64,000 nucleotides of DNA from NCBI RefSeq assembly GCF_013340935.1, contig NZ_WHOS01000008.1, positions 111,175 through 175,174 on the forward strand, written 5' to 3'. A program made the position numbers and the translations under genes. This document shows, piece by piece, positions 41,998 through 50,698 of this stretch (positions within the stretch are counted from its first letter, which is position 1; every line of letters starts with the position of its first letter). A model generated the notes under the pieces. It did not search any database. It saw nothing but the letters and a program-made list of their open reading frames with translations, and had not been told where the DNA came from. This stretch comes from Azospirillum melinis (GTDB lineage: Bacteria; Pseudomonadota; Alphaproteobacteria; Azospirillales; Azospirillaceae).

Positions 41998-42765
41998 TCA
42001 CCCGCGGAAATGGTCCTTGCGCCGGCGCAGTTCGGCGAACACCTCCACCGGCGGAGCGCCGTCCATGCCGATGGCGGCCTGGACTCCGGGATCGTCGGCG
42101 CGCAGGAAGGGGTTGGTGCGCCGCTCCATGCCGATGGTGGTGGGAAGCGTCGGCCGGTTCCGCTCGCGCAGCTCCGCAACCTCCTCCATCCGCTGGTGCA
42201 GGGCGGCATTGGCGGGATCGACGGTCAGGGCGAAGCGGCCATTCGACTGGGTGTATTCGTGGCCGCAATAGACGCGGGTCTGGTCGGTCAGCGCCCGCAG
42301 GCTTTGCAGCGAGTCCCACATCTGTGCCGCCGTGCCTTCGAACAGCCGGCCGCAGCCCAGCGAGAACAGCGTATCGCCGCTGAACAGGGTTTCCGCCGCC
42401 TCGAACCAGAAGGCGATGTGGCCGCTGGTGTGGCCGGGCACGGCGAAGACGCGGGCCGTCTGCTCGCCGAACACCGTCCGGTCGCCGTCGCTGAGCGCCA
42501 CGTCCATGCCGGGAATGCGGTGGGCGTCGGCGCGGGCACCGACCACGCTGGCGCGATAGCGCTCCTTCAGCGCCGCCGCTCCGCCGATATGGTCGTCGTG
42601 ATGGTGGGTCAGGAAAATGTGGGTCAGGGACCAGCCGCGCCGGTCCAGTTCGGCCTGCACCGGGGCTGCGTCGCCGGGATCGACCACACCGACCTTGCCG
42701 GATGCCGCGTCGCGCAGCACATAGATATAGTTGTCGGCGAAAGCCGGAACGAGAATGACCTCCAC
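41998..42765 (-). CDS. gloB: Hydroxyacylglutathione hydrolase (glyoxalase II)
   Basis: Hydrolyses S-lactoylglutathione to lactate and glutathione in methylglyoxal detoxification. 255 residues, the usual length. The dinuclear metal motif THHHDDH is at residues 53-59, with later ligands in PGHTSGH, SGDTLF and the glutathione-binding YCGHEYTQSN and C-terminal RTNPFLR and RRRKDHF. I chose the GTG at 42765 because it yields the family start VEVILVPAFADNY and AGGGAG is 9 bases upstream. Divergent from the methyltransferase gene, 54 bases apart. Confidence 0.96.
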   Translation of the reverse strand: MEVILVPAFADNYIYVLRDAASGKVGVVDPGDAAPVQAELDRRGWSLTHIFLTHHHDDHIGGAAALKERYRASVVGARADAHRIPGMDVALSDGDRTVFGEQTARVFAVPGHTSGHIAFWFEAAETLFSGDTLFSLGCGRLFEGTAAQMWDSLQSLRALTDQTRVYCGHEYTQSNGRFALTVDPANAALHQRMEEVAELRERNRPTLPTTIGMERRTNPFLRADDPGVQAAIGMDGAPPVEVFAELRRRKDHFRG

Positions 42766-42819
42766 GGCAGCGGACTCCCTGCTGTTGCGATACGAAACCC
42801 GTGTTACGCTTGGGATACC

Positions 42820-43629
42820 ATGTACACAGATATCGTCGATTTGAGGGAGTTCTACGAGTCCGGATTGGGGCGCACCGCCCAGCGGATGATCCGCCGCCGC
42901 ATCCGCACGATCTGGCCGGACGTGCGCGACCAGATCGTGCTGGGCGTCGGCTACACCACACCCTATCTGCGCCCCTTCATGGGCGAGGCCGACCGGGTTG
43001 TGGCGGTGATGCCGGCCAGCCAGGGCGTCAGCTTCTGGCCGGCGGAAGGACCGGGCATGGTCGCGCTGGGCGACGAGGCCGACCTGCCTTTCGGCGACAA
43101 CACCATCGACCGCGTGCTTCTGGTCCATGGGCTCGAGGGCACCGAGCAGCTGCGCCCGATGATGCGAGAGATCTGGCGGGTGCTGGCCGGCGGCGGACGG
43201 GTGCTGGCGGTGGTGCCGAACCGCCGCGGCCTGTGGGCGCGCGCCGACTGGACGCCCTTCGGCCACGGTTTCCCCTATTCCGCCTCGCAGCTGAAGCAGG
43301 TGCTGCGCGACACCATGTTCGTGCCGGAACGCACCCGCCACGCCCTGTTCATGCCGCCCCTGCGCTCGCACTTCCTGCAAAAGACGGCACCCGCCTGGGA
43401 AGAGGTCGGCGGGCGCTGGTTCAAGGCCTTTGCCGGGGTGACGATGATCGAGGCATCGAAACAGATCTTCGCCGGCGTGTCGCGCCGGGCGGCGCAACAG
43501 CCGGTGAAGCGCCGGCTGATCGTGCCGCTGCCGGGTGGTGCGGCCCCCGCCGCCCGAAGCGGCAGTCCCCGCACCACCATTGTCGGCGGCGACTCCGTCG
43601 ATTGCCAGCAGCCTTATCCCCGGACCTGA
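42820..43629 (+). CDS. Class I SAM-dependent methyltransferase
   Basis: A 269-residue cytoplasmic protein. The SAM-binding loop is VLGVGYTTPYL, followed by ALGDEADLPFGDNTIDRVLL and the post-motif region EIWRVLAGGGRVLAVVPN typical of the Methyltransf_11 group. Substrate unknown. ATG 42820 defines the family start (MYTDIVDLREFYESGLG). This gene beside a divergent gloB is a recurrent arrangement in alphaproteobacteria. It ends immediately against the converging chemoreceptor stop. Confidence 0.92.
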   Translation: MYTDIVDLREFYESGLGRTAQRMIRRRIRTIWPDVRDQIVLGVGYTTPYLRPFMGEADRVVAVMPASQGVSFWPAEGPGMVALGDEADLPFGDNTIDRVLLVHGLEGTEQLRPMMREIWRVLAGGGRVLAVVPNRRGLWARADWTPFGHGFPYSASQLKQVLRDTMFVPERTRHALFMPPLRSHFLQKTAPAWEEVGGRWFKAFAGVTMIEASKQIFAGVSRRAAQQPVKRRLIVPLPGGAAPAARSGSPRTTIVGGDSVDCQQPYPRT

Positions 43630-44856
43630 TTAATTACGAACCTGACGCAGCACGTCGGTGACGCGGCCGGCAAGACCGCTGCCCAAGCTGCCGGCCCGCT
43701 CCGCGATGCTGCGGCTCAGCGCCGTCAGTTCCTCCAGATTGCGGGTCACGCCCCCCAGCGTCTGTTCGGCGTCGCCGATCCGCTGTTCCGCCGCCATGGC
43801 GTCCTGACGCGAGCGGTCCAGCGACCGCGCAACGTCCGAGGTCAGGGTTGCCTGCTCGTCGATGGCGGCGGCGACGGTACCGTTGATCGCCTGGATCGAG
43901 CCAATGGTGGAATGGATGCGGCCCAGCGCCTCGTCCACCGCAGCGGTTTCCTTTTGCAGATTGGCGACCTGATCGGCGATCTGCTTGGTCGCGTCGGCGG
44001 TCTGGCGCGACAGCGCTTTCACCTCGTTGGCGACGACGGCGAAGCCCCGCCCTGCCTCCCCCGCCCGCGCCGCCTCGATGGTGGCGTTCAGCGCCAGCAG
44101 GTTGGTCTGGCTGGCGATGGCGTTGATCAGCTTGACCACACTGGCGATCTGTTCCGCGGCGGAGCGCAGCGAGTTCATCACCGTGGTGGCGCGGTCGCTG
44201 TCCGACGCCGCGGCAAGGCTGATCTCCCGCGCCTTGCTGGTGTCCCCCGAAATCTGATCGGAGGTGGAGGCCAACCTGTCGAGCATGCCGGCGATGGCGC
44301 TGACCGAGCCATCCACGGCACGTGCCGCCCCTGCGGCGTCGGCGGCCTGCCGCAACCCATCCGTCCCGGCGGAGCGGACGGCCGCGACCGCCGATTCCAG
44401 CTTGCGGCCGGCATCGGCCAGCTCGGTGGCGAACCCGCCGACTTCGCGCTCGACCCGCTCCGTCAACTCACGCATCAGGGCGACCCGGCGCGTTTCCGCC
44501 GTTTCGGCCCGCAGGGTCGCCAGCACCCAATGGCGGGCGAGGCGGGCGAACCGGCGGGCCTGATCGGCCGGCGCCGCGATGGCGAGCGCCCCGACCCGCT
44601 CTCCGTCCAGGTCGATGGCAATGGCATAGCCTTCGCGCATCGTGCCGCCCGACTTGGCGGCCTCATCGCGGGTGACGGCGCGCTCGTCCAGCCGGCGGGC
44701 CACGATGTCGCCGGCGACCGGATGGCTGGTGCCGATCCGCTCCCGCGCGGTTGAGGCGATGACGGCACCGCTCCTGCCGGCGATGGAGACGACGGAGTCC
44801 AGTTCCCGGCCGATGGAGTCGCAGAGATCCTGTGCGATGGTGGCGCTGATGTCCAA
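43630..44856 (-). CDS. Soluble chemoreceptor with CdaR-like sugar-diacid recognition domain
   Basis: A 408-residue chemoreceptor with no membrane helix. I place the start at TTG 44856: GGGGAG lies 7 bases upstream and the text further upstream looks non-coding. Residues 1-115 match the diacid-recognition input domain pattern ([13 protein letters not shown], then [17 protein letters not shown] and an [17 protein letters not shown] strand), known from the sugar-diacid regulator CdaR. The rest is an MCP signalling domain with tip [21 protein letters not shown] and no HAMP. Predicted to sense an intracellular sugar acid such as a glucarate- or galactarate-like compound. The annotated domain is pattern recognition, not a search. 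Confidence 0.8.
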   Translation of the reverse strand: MDISATIAQDLCDSIGRELDSVVSIAGRSGAVIASTARERIGTSHPVAGDIVARRLDERAVTRDEAAKSGGTMREGYAIAIDLDGERVGALAIAAPADQARRFARLARHWVLATLRAETAETRRVALMRELTERVEREVGGFATELADAGRKLESAVAAVRSAGTDGLRQAADAAGAARAVDGSVSAIAGMLDRLASTSDQISGDTSKAREISLAAASDSDRATTVMNSLRSAAEQIASVVKLINAIASQTNLLALNATIEAARAGEAGRGFAVVANEVKALSRQTADATKQIADQVANLQKETAAVDEALGRIHSTIGSIQAINGTVAAAIDEQATLTSDVARSLDRSRQDAMAAEQRIGDAEQTLGGVTRNLEELTALSRSIAERAGSLGSGLAGRVTDVLRQVRN

Positions 44857-45023
44857 GACGCTTCTCCCCTTCTTCCCGATTATGGTTTTCAATTGGATTC
44901 TTACGGCACGCCCCGCCATGACGGGATATGCCGGCCGTCCGACTACCGCGTGGAGAGCACCGCTCCGCCCACACGCAATCTCCAGACAGTACACACAACA
45001 CTTACGAACGAAGAGTTGAAAGA

Positions 45024-45542
45024 ATGACGCAGCCGACCGTTCTGGTGCTTCCCGGTCTGGGCAACTCCGGCCCCGATCACTGGCAAAGCTGGCTGGAAGG
45101 CCGTCTGCCGGCCCTGACCCGCGTCGATCTGGGCGACTGGGACGCGCCGGAGCCGGACCGCTGGGTGGAGCGGCTCGACGCCGCGGTCCGTGCCGCCCCC
45201 GGTCCGGTGGTGCTGGTCGCACACAGCCTTGCCTGCATCCTCGTCGTCCGCTGGGCCGCCACCGAAGGCAGGACGGAGACGGTCGCCGCCGCCCTGCTGG
45301 TCGCCCCGCCCGACGTCGAATCGCCCCGGACCGTGCCGACCGATCCCCTGCCCTTCCCGGCGGTGGTGGTCGGCAGCCGCAGCGATCCCTACTGCACCGC
45401 CGCCCGCGCCTGCGGCTTCGCCGCGCTGTGGGGGGCCGACTTCATCGACGCGGGCGAGGTCGGCCACATCAACGGTGCCAGCGGCCATGGTCCGTGGCCG
45501 ATGGGAGAAACGCTGCTGAAGGACATGCTGGCCCAGATCTAA
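45024..45542 (+). CDS. Alpha/beta hydrolase, RBBP9/YdeN family
   Basis: A 172-residue serine hydrolase. The start [20 protein letters not shown] is a family hallmark, the nucleophile elbow is AHSLAC (Ser in HSL), an Asp is in SRSDPYC, and the catalytic His in [13 protein letters not shown]. Substrate unknown; members are small esterases. ATG 45024 is preceded by GAAAG. The gene is followed after 74 bases by ispE. Confidence 0.9.
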   Translation: MTQPTVLVLPGLGNSGPDHWQSWLEGRLPALTRVDLGDWDAPEPDRWVERLDAAVRAAPGPVVLVAHSLACILVVRWAATEGRTETVAAALLVAPPDVESPRTVPTDPLPFPAVVVGSRSDPYCTAARACGFAALWGADFIDAGEVGHINGASGHGPWPMGETLLKDMLAQI

Positions 45543-45616
45543 CCTCCCCTTGCCGCTGCGGGCGAAAGGGTGCGACACAGGGGCGTCGTCGCGCGCCCGC
45601 CAGCGGATTGGAGCTT

Positions 45617-46657
45617 ATGACCGGTCTTCCCATCGTCGAGGCCGCCCCGGCCAAGCTGAACCTCTACCTGCATGTCACCGGCCGGCGCGCCGATGGCTAT
45701 CACGAGTTGGACAGTCTCGTCGCCTTCGCCGAGTTCGGCGACAGCATCGCCCTGACGCCGGCTGCGGCCCGGGTCGCCCTGCGCGGTGCCGACCTGCCGC
45801 CGGCCGGCCCGCGTCTGGCCATCGCCGGTCCTTTCGGCCCGGCCCTGATGGGCGAGAACCCCGCCACCAATCTGGTGATGCGCGCCGCCCATGCCCTGGC
45901 CGTCCGGCTGGGGCGCGAGGCCGACGTGATGATCGCCCTGACCAAGGCGCTGCCGGTCGCATCGGGAATCGGCGGCGGATCGGCGGACGCCGCCGCCTGC
46001 CTGCGGGCGCTCGCCCGGCTGTGGGGAGTACCGCCGGACGACGCGGCGCTGTTCGCGGTGGCCGCCGGGCTGGGCGCCGACGTGCCGGTCTGCGTCGCCG
46101 GGCGAAGCTGCTATTTCGGCGGCATCGGCGATGAGCTGGACGAGGCGCCGGACCTGCCGGAAACCCATGTGGTCCTGGTCAATCCGAATGTCCCGGTGCC
46201 GACCCCGGCGGTGTTCAAGGCGATGGCCGCCGCCCGCGCCGAAAGCGGCGGCGCCTTCTCCGCCCCTGCCCGCTTCACCCGCAAACCGGCCGACGCGGCC
46301 GACCTCGCGGCCTTGCTGCTGGAGCGGAACAACGACCTGACCGCCCCGGCCCTGACGGTGGCGCCGGTGATTGCCGACGTTCTGGTGGCGCTGGAGCACA
46401 GCGCCGGCTGCCTGCTGTCCCGCCTGTCCGGCAGCGGCGCGACCTGCTTCGGCCTCTACGCTACGGCGGAAGCCGCCAACTCCGCGGCCAAGTCCATCGC
46501 CGTGGCATCGCCCGGCTGGTGGGTCAAGCCGACCCGCCTGCTCCCGACCCCGGCCGGCGCCCCCGCCTTGCCGAGCGGCATCGTCGCCGATCCGGCGGCA
46601 GCCGTCCCGCCGCCCCCAGTCCCCTTTCCGGACACCGGCGGCTGGGGCGTGGGCTGA
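45617..46657 (+). CDS. ispE: 4-diphosphocytidyl-2-C-methyl-D-erythritol kinase
   Basis: The ATP-dependent kinase of the MEP isoprenoid pathway (phosphorylates the 2-OH of CDP-methylerythritol). 346 residues, somewhat longer than the usual 280-300 because of a Pro/Ala-rich C-terminal tail from about residue 305. Motifs: PAKLNLYLHVTGRRADGYHEL, the GHMP ATP loop LPVASGIGGGSADAAA, and SRLSGSGATCFGLY. ATG 45617 is preceded by GGAG. Essential in most bacteria. Confidence 0.97.
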   Translation: MTGLPIVEAAPAKLNLYLHVTGRRADGYHELDSLVAFAEFGDSIALTPAAARVALRGADLPPAGPRLAIAGPFGPALMGENPATNLVMRAAHALAVRLGREADVMIALTKALPVASGIGGGSADAAACLRALARLWGVPPDDAALFAVAAGLGADVPVCVAGRSCYFGGIGDELDEAPDLPETHVVLVNPNVPVPTPAVFKAMAAARAESGGAFSAPARFTRKPADAADLAALLLERNNDLTAPALTVAPVIADVLVALEHSAGCLLSRLSGSGATCFGLYATAEAANSAAKSIAVASPGWWVKPTRLLPTPAGAPALPSGIVADPAAAVPPPPVPFPDTGGWGVG

Positions 46658-46659
46658 GG

Positions 46660-46710
46660 AGGGCTCCCCCAGGGCTCCCCCCAGGGCTCCCCCCAGGGCT
46701 CCCGAGGGCT
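46660..46710. repeat. Short tandem repeat between convergent genes
   Basis: About four copies of the 12-base unit AGGGCTCCCCCC plus a truncated copy fill the whole gap between the ispE stop and the DsrE-like stop. The unit is variable in C-run length. A slippage-prone array; a role as a terminator is possible but unproven. Confidence 0.85.
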
Positions 46711-47012
46711 TACGCCCGCATGTAGCCCCAGCCGTCCGCCTGCGCCTCGGCGACGTCGAGGACGCCGGCGGCGACCACCGTCAGCCCCTCCGCGCTCCGG
46801 CCGGTCTTCGCCAGCGTGTTGCCGCAGACCCGCAGGAGCCGGTCGGTCTCATCATCCGGGCTGTCGAGGGCCGCGGCGACCGCACCGGCATTGACGACGA
46901 TGCGCACCTCCGCATCGGGCCGCGCCTTCAGCAGGTTGCGGGCATTGTTCCGCGCCCGCTCCAGCGCGGCCGGGGTGGGAGCATGGATGACCAGCCGCAG
47001 GGGAGACGTCAT
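46710..47012 (-). CDS. DsrE family small protein
   Basis: About 100 residues of the DsrE/DsrF-like fold: RLVIHAPTPAALERARNNA, ARPDAEVRIVVNAGAV, LRVCGNTL with a single Cys, and C-terminal GVLDVAEAQADGWGYMR. Family members handle sulfur as persulfide or act in unknown ways. I use ATG 47012, where GAGGAAG is 8 bases upstream; a GTG at 47021 overlaps the previous stop. It starts five bases after the binding-protein stop, so it is co-transcribed with it. Confidence 0.85.
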   Translation of the reverse strand: MTSPLRLVIHAPTPAALERARNNARNLLKARPDAEVRIVVNAGAVAAALDSPDDETDRLLRVCGNTLAKTGRSAEGLTVVAAGVLDVAEAQADGWGYMRA

Positions 47013-47017
47013 GTCCG

Positions 47018-48100
47018 TCACTTCCTCTTCGCCGCATCATGGAAGGTGAAGTCGAACAGCGCATCGACATCCACCGGTTCGGTGATCTGGGCCAGCGTCT
47101 GCTGGAAGGCCTGCATCTGCTTGGTGGAGTCCAGGATCACCCGCGGGTCGTCGACGAAGGTCGTCGCGTCCGAGGTCAGCGCCGCCCGCATCACGTCGCG
47201 TTCGACCAGCCCCTTGCCGATGATGTCGGTCACCAGTTCCGCCGTGCGGTCCGGGTTGGATTTGGCGAAGGCAGTGGCGCGGATGTGCAGCTTGACCAGC
47301 TCGGCCACCGCGTCGCGGTTTTTGGCGATGGCGTCCTCCGTCACCACCAGCACCGCACCCGGCTGCTTGGGAAACATGCTGCCGGCCTTGGCGATGATGG
47401 CGGCATCCTGAAGACGCGACTGCACCAGCGTCAGGATCGGCTCCAGGATCGAAGCGCCGTCGATGGCACCGGTCAGCAGCGCCTGCTGCAAGGGCTGTTC
47501 GCCCATGCCGACGATCTCGATGTCTTCCGCGGGGATGCGGGCGATTTCCGCCATCCAATAGCGCAGCACCGTGTCCGGCACCGATCCGGCGGGCAGCGAG
47601 CCGATCTTCGGCCGCCGGCCGTTGGCGGCGCGGAAGGCTTTGACCCCCTCGGCCGGGCTGGCGACGCCGGCCATCGCCTTCACCAGCGGGCCACGGCCGA
47701 TCAGCGCCACCTGATCGATGACGTTGGCGGCGACGACCTTCAGCTTCACCCCCTTCGAGCGGGCGATCATCGCCGGGCCGATGCCGACATAGGCGACGTC
47801 CAGCGTCCCGGACGCGAGCGCCTGGATCATCGCCGGCCCCGACTGGAAGCTGGTGGTTTGCAGAGCAAGCCCGGCATCCGCGGCCCAGCCCTCGCCCGTC
47901 AGCACATAAAGCTGCGTCATCGGGATGATCGGGATGTAGCCGACCCGCAGCCCCGTGGCCGCGAAGGCCGGTAGCGGCAGCGACGCTGCAACGGTGGCGA
48001 TGCCCAAGGCCGCCGCACCCAGCAGAAGCTCGCGCCGGCTGACGTCGGGGGCGGTCGGACGGTCGGAATCGATAAACTGGCTCGGCGGGATCTGCGGCAT
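47018..48100 (-). CDS. NitT/TauT-type ABC substrate-binding protein (orphan), Tat-exported
   Basis: A 360-residue periplasmic binding protein of the nitrate/taurine/aliphatic-sulfonate branch. Signal is twin-arginine-like (SRRELLLGAAALGIATVAA). Body motifs include LRVGYIPIIPMTQLYV, ALASGTLDVAYVGIGPAMIA and GAIDGASILEPI. No ATPase or permease is adjacent, so it is an orphan that must use a transporter elsewhere. Start ATG 48100 is chosen because AGGAG lies 7 bases upstream. With the following DsrE gene it may handle a sulfur compound; inference. Confidence 0.9.
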   Translation of the reverse strand: MPQIPPSQFIDSDRPTAPDVSRRELLLGAAALGIATVAASLPLPAFAATGLRVGYIPIIPMTQLYVLTGEGWAADAGLALQTTSFQSGPAMIQALASGTLDVAYVGIGPAMIARSKGVKLKVVAANVIDQVALIGRGPLVKAMAGVASPAEGVKAFRAANGRRPKIGSLPAGSVPDTVLRYWMAEIARIPAEDIEIVGMGEQPLQQALLTGAIDGASILEPILTLVQSRLQDAAIIAKAGSMFPKQPGAVLVVTEDAIAKNRDAVAELVKLHIRATAFAKSNPDRTAELVTDIIGKGLVERDVMRAALTSDATTFVDDPRVILDSTKQMQAFQQTLAQITEPVDVDALFDFTFHDAAKRK

Positions 48101-48209
48101 CACGGTCTCCTTTTGCCGCGCCAGCCTAGTGGGACCGGCCGCAAATTTCAATTCACGGCCAGTCCCGACAGGAAGAACCCCGATTCAACACTGCACATTT
48201 GTTTTACCG

Positions 48210-49436
48210 TCAGGCGGGCAACCGGCGACGGACCGGGCGGATCAGCCACAGGTTCAGCGCCAGACTGACCAGCGCAGCACCACCGATCACCCCAGCCATC
48301 GGCATGGCGGTGCCATCGGCCATCAACCCGACCGCCCAGCCCGACAGCGCACCGGTGCTGAATTGCAGCATGCCGGCAAGCGCCGACGCGGTGCCGGCCA
48401 TCTGCGGGAAGGACTGCAGCGCTCCGGCCATGGAGTTGGCGAAGCAGAACCCGGTCACCGACATGAACAGGAACAGGCAACCGACCAGCCCCCACAGCCC
48501 GCCCCAGCCGCCCAGCACGCAGGCGACGAGCAGGATGCCGGTGGCGGCGGCCAGCCAGACGCCGATCCGCAGCATCACGTCCGAGCCGAAGCGCATCACG
48601 GCGCGGCTGTTCAGCGTGTTGACGATAATCATGCCGACGATGTTCAGCCCGAACAGGAAGCCGTAATTCTCCGGCCGCACGCCGAACAGCTCGATGTAAA
48701 CGAAGGGCGAGCCGGAGATGAAGGCGAACATCCCCGCATAGATGAAGGACGATCCCACCGCATAGCCCAGGTAACGGCGGTCGGTCAGCAGCTTGCGGTA
48801 GGCTTCTCCCAGCACCATCGGGCGCAGGCTGGTGCGCCGCGAGTCGGGATGGGTTTCCGGCAGGCTGGCAAGCGCCAGCAAAGCGACGATGCCGAAGGCG
48901 GCCTGGGCCCAGAAGATCCAGCGCCAGTTCGCCCACACCAGGATCTGGCCGCCGATCAGCGGCGCGATGATCGGGGCGGCACCCATCACCAGCATCATCA
49001 TCGACAGCACGCTGGCCGCCCGGTCGCGCTCGAAGACGTCGCGGATCATGGCGCGGACCAGCACTGGCCCGGCACAGGCCCCCACCGCCTGCACGAAGCG
49101 CCATGCCGCCAGATGGCCGACATCGACGGTCAGCGAACAGCCGACGCAGCCGATGGCGTAAAGCAGGATGCCGGTCGCCACCGGAATCCGCCGTCCGAAC
49201 CGGTCGCTCAAGGCCCCCCACAGCAACTGCCCGACGCCGAACCCCAGGAAAAAGGCCGACAGGGTCCACTGCACCTGATCCTGCGCCGCATGCAGGTCCC
49301 GGCCGATCGCCGGCATGCCGGGCAGATACATGTCGGTGCCCATCGGCCCGAAGGACATCAGCACGCCCAGCGCGGCGATGAAGAACGGGCTTTCGGCAGG
49401 CGAACGGGAACGGACGGCGGCAAGGCGCGCGAGCAT
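48210..49436 (-). CDS. Bcr/CflA-family MFS efflux pump
   Basis: A 408-residue inner-membrane antiporter with 12 predicted helices. Helix 1 shows GVLMSFGPMGTDMYLPGMPAI, motif A is GALSDRFGRRIPV, and RDVFERDRAASVLSMMM is typical. Such pumps export bicyclomycin, chloramphenicol or other compounds. The ORF begins at ATG 49436. Monocistronic; gap of 260 bases before the divergent BMP gene with no recognised feature. Confidence 0.92.
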   Translation of the reverse strand: MLARLAAVRSRSPAESPFFIAALGVLMSFGPMGTDMYLPGMPAIGRDLHAAQDQVQWTLSAFFLGFGVGQLLWGALSDRFGRRIPVATGILLYAIGCVGCSLTVDVGHLAAWRFVQAVGACAGPVLVRAMIRDVFERDRAASVLSMMMLVMGAAPIIAPLIGGQILVWANWRWIFWAQAAFGIVALLALASLPETHPDSRRTSLRPMVLGEAYRKLLTDRRYLGYAVGSSFIYAGMFAFISGSPFVYIELFGVRPENYGFLFGLNIVGMIIVNTLNSRAVMRFGSDVMLRIGVWLAAATGILLVACVLGGWGGLWGLVGCLFLFMSVTGFCFANSMAGALQSFPQMAGTASALAGMLQFSTGALSGWAVGLMADGTAMPMAGVIGGAALVSLALNLWLIRPVRRRLPA

Positions 49437-49695
49437 CGGGAAATCCGGATATGAATGAATGGGGGAGTCGGCCGGACGGAATCCGCAGCTTTTAAGCTGA
49501 TCCCTTCATTGCTCGACGCAAAGTTCTGTCTCGGCATGGCAGCCTTGAGTAAGCCGCGACGTAACGACGCCGCGACAATCTGGGTTCTGGTCGAATCACC
49601 GAAGTCACAGCGCAATAAAATTCTGGTTCGCCCCTGTGATCCATGCCTAACATTGAAACCGGATCACAGGCTTCCACTCAGCCAGAGGCCGCGCC

Positions 49696-50691
49696 ATGCC
49701 GCACCCCACCCGCCGGTCGGTCCTGTCCCTCGGTGCCGCCGGCACCGCCCTGGCGCTGTTTCCGCACCACGCGCATGCCGCGGCCATCCAGCCCGGACTC
49801 GTCTATGCCGCCGGGCAGAAATTCGACAAGAGCTTCAACGAGGGCGCCTTCACCGGGGCGGAGCGGTTCAGGAACGCCACCGGCATCGCCGTCAGCGAAT
49901 ATCTGCCCGCCACGCCCGTACAGTTCGATCAGGCGGCGGCCTCGCTGCTGCGGCGCGGGGTGACCGACTTGGTCGCCATCGGCTTCTATTACGCGACACC
50001 GCTGGCGCGGTTGGCCCCGGCGCACCCGGCGGTCCGCTTTACGCTGATCGATGCGGTGGCGGAGGGGCCGAACATCCGCTGCGTCACCTTCAAGGAGCAG
50101 GAGGGATCGTTCCTGGTCGGCGTGCTGGCGGCGCTGGCGTCGAAAAGCGGGACCGTCGGGTTCATCGGCGCACTCGACATCCCCCTGATCCGCAAATTCA
50201 TCGCCGGTTACGAGCAGGGCGCCCGCCATGCCCGCGGCGACATCAAGGTGCTGGTGAATTTCGTCGGCACCACGCCGGCCGCCTTCAACGATCCGGCCAG
50301 CGGGGCCGAGGTGGCGCGCAGCCAGTTCCAGCGCGGCGCCGACGTGGTGTTCGCCGGGGCCGGCGTCTCCAACTTCGGTATCTTCGCCGCGGCGAACGAG
50401 GCAAGGCGGCTGGCCATCGGCGTCGACAGCAACCAGAACTACCTCTATCCCGGCTCGATCCTGACCTCGATGCTGAAGCGGGTCGATCTGGCCGTGGAAT
50501 CGAGCTTCGAGGCCGCCCGCCAGGGCCGATGGACCGCCGGCACGGTTGCGCTCGGCCTTGCCGAGTCCGCGGTCGATTACGCGCTCGACGAAAACAACCG
50601 CGATCTGGTGACGACCGCGATGGTGGAGGCGGTGGAGGCCGCCCGCCGCGGCATCGTCTCCGGCCGCATCCCGGTGGCCGACGGAAGCTGA
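49696..50691 (+). CDS. BMP/PnrA-family periplasmic binding protein
   Basis: A 331-residue binding protein of the Bmp (PnrA-like) family that usually binds nucleosides. N-terminal signal peptide with RRSVLSLGAAG and cleavage near AHA-A. The mature part shows FDKSFNEGAF, ADVVFAGAGVSNFGIF and IGVDSNQNYLYPGS-like ligand segments. No permease or ATPase is adjacent, so it is a lone receptor. Convergent with the pentapeptide-repeat gene (7 bases apart). Confidence 0.9.
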   Translation: MPHPTRRSVLSLGAAGTALALFPHHAHAAAIQPGLVYAAGQKFDKSFNEGAFTGAERFRNATGIAVSEYLPATPVQFDQAAASLLRRGVTDLVAIGFYYATPLARLAPAHPAVRFTLIDAVAEGPNIRCVTFKEQEGSFLVGVLAALASKSGTVGFIGALDIPLIRKFIAGYEQGARHARGDIKVLVNFVGTTPAAFNDPASGAEVARSQFQRGADVVFAGAGVSNFGIFAAANEARRLAIGVDSNQNYLYPGSILTSMLKRVDLAVESSFEAARQGRWTAGTVALGLAESAVDYALDENNRDLVTTAMVEAVEAARRGIVSGRIPVADGS

Positions 50692-50698
50692 ACCACGA

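Noticed and set aside
41932..42819. Long N-terminal extension of the methyltransferase ORF
   Set aside because: The upstream in-frame text is antisense to gloB; the conserved start is at 42820.
46660..46710. Possible CRISPR repeat array
   Set aside because: Units are contiguous with no spacers and only 12 bases long; it is a simple tandem repeat.
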